Assembly (NCBI GenBank): GCA_021713415.1
Contig: JAKJJQ010000046.1
Location: forward strand, 1 to 24,027
Direction: 5' to 3'
From: M0027 sp021713415
GTDB taxonomy: Bacteria; Pseudomonadota; Gammaproteobacteria; Francisellales; Francisellaceae
Length of the DNA stretch: 24,027 nucleotides
The translations under genes were made by a program, and so were the position numbers. Each line of letters begins with the position of its first letter. Position 1 is the first letter of the stretch. Below the pieces are notes generated by a model. It was not told where the DNA came from and made no database searches. It saw nothing but the letters and a program-made list of their open reading frames with translations. Below are positions 23,909 to 24,027 of the stretch, piece by piece.

Positions 23909-24027
23909 CCCCGCGGCAAGCAGCGGGGTATTAAAAGAGTCGCAATTGCGCTTCATCCAGTTTTAACCCTTGATTCTTAACATACCGCTCCACCACTTTC
24001 CAGTTACCTCCTTCACCAACTGTCCCA
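23909..24027 (-). mobile_element. IS200/IS605-family element, right-end part, cut by window edge
   Basis: The segment holds the 3' end of tnpA (stop at 23931) followed at once by a hairpin, 23909-23928. Its stem CCCCGCGG / CAGCGGGG has one mismatch, with loop CAAG. It shares its loop and stem core with the left-end hairpin at 186-209. The element therefore runs in the same direction as the copy at the left edge. The outer tip of the right end is not determined. Confidence 0.8.
23931..24027 (-). CDS. tnpA: IS200/IS605 TnpA transposase, C-terminal 31 residues (partial)
   Basis: Reading left from the window edge, the frame is GTVGEGGNWKVVERYVKN, then QGLKLDEAQLRLF and TAA at 23931. It fits the end of IS200-type TnpA, where the segment STVG...I..YI..Q closes the protein. 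The catalytic part lies outside the window. It could be the same IS as at the left edge, though the two fragments do not overlap and so cannot be compared directly. Confidence 0.8.
   Translation of the reverse strand, partial: GTVGEGGNWKVVERYVKNQGLKLDEAQLRLF

Noticed and set aside
1..24027. CRISPR array, tRNA or rRNA genes, prophage structural genes
   Set aside because: No regularly spaced repeats, no cloverleaf or conserved rRNA segments and no structural phage proteins were seen on either strand.
1..24027. Composite transposon bounded by the two IS copies
   Set aside because: IS200/IS605 elements move as single-stranded units and do not usually form composite transposons; a contig break at repeats is simpler.

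Overview
The window looks like a gammaproteobacterial chromosome segment of low GC (roughly 30 percent by eye), probably Francisella-like (Francisellaceae/Fastidiosibacteraceae or a near relative) and host-associated. The main clue is folB followed by a fused HPPK-DHPS gene (folKP), a fusion known from Francisella. PabB-PabC fused in one chain, a divergent Bcr/CflA exporter-LysR pair and several secreted-effector-like genes fit this picture but do not prove it. Taxonomy is an inference.

Edges: both ends lie inside copies of an IS200/IS605-type element in the same orientation. Bases 1-209 hold the start of tnpA and its left-end hairpin, and 23909-24027 hold the end of tnpA and its right-end hairpin. 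The hairpins share the CAAG loop and the CCCCG stem. The window therefore looks like one contig broken at a repeated IS.

Layout: a tyrosine recombinase (241-1503) is followed by an 880-base, very AT-rich, palindrome-rich non-coding stretch. Next comes folB-folKP-AI-2E-family transporter (5156 to 2384, minus). An accessory block follows: an alpha/beta-hydrolase-like protein (5243-6280), a HigBA toxin-antitoxin pair (6420-7050), a frameshifted second higA remnant (7320-7525), a small RMF-like membrane protein (7575-7910), and a possible GGA-rich structured RNA (8047-8110). The MFS exporter and LysR genes (8261-10453) are divergent. Two tandem paralogues (10474-11925, 12218-13693) carry a Cys-His-Asp arrangement resembling YopT-type proteases. 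An apparent operon rnhB - ANL-type AMP ligase - pabBC (17818 to 13848, minus) and a divergent PotD-like lipoprotein follow. The right part holds a small membrane protein, a flavoprotein with an added helical tail, an unrecognised 203-residue protein and a protein-kinase-like protein.

How genes work together: FolB, FolK, FolP and PabB/PabC are enzymes of the same pathway, folate synthesis, supplied from two loci. The hydrolase, the two protease-like paralogues, the flavoprotein, the 203-residue protein and the kinase-like protein look like a scattered set of host-interaction proteins. Several have perfect inverted repeats or a TTGATTATTAT word upstream, a similar GGGTTG-type ribosome binding site, or a related C-terminal tail. 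Their secretion and function are inferred, not shown.
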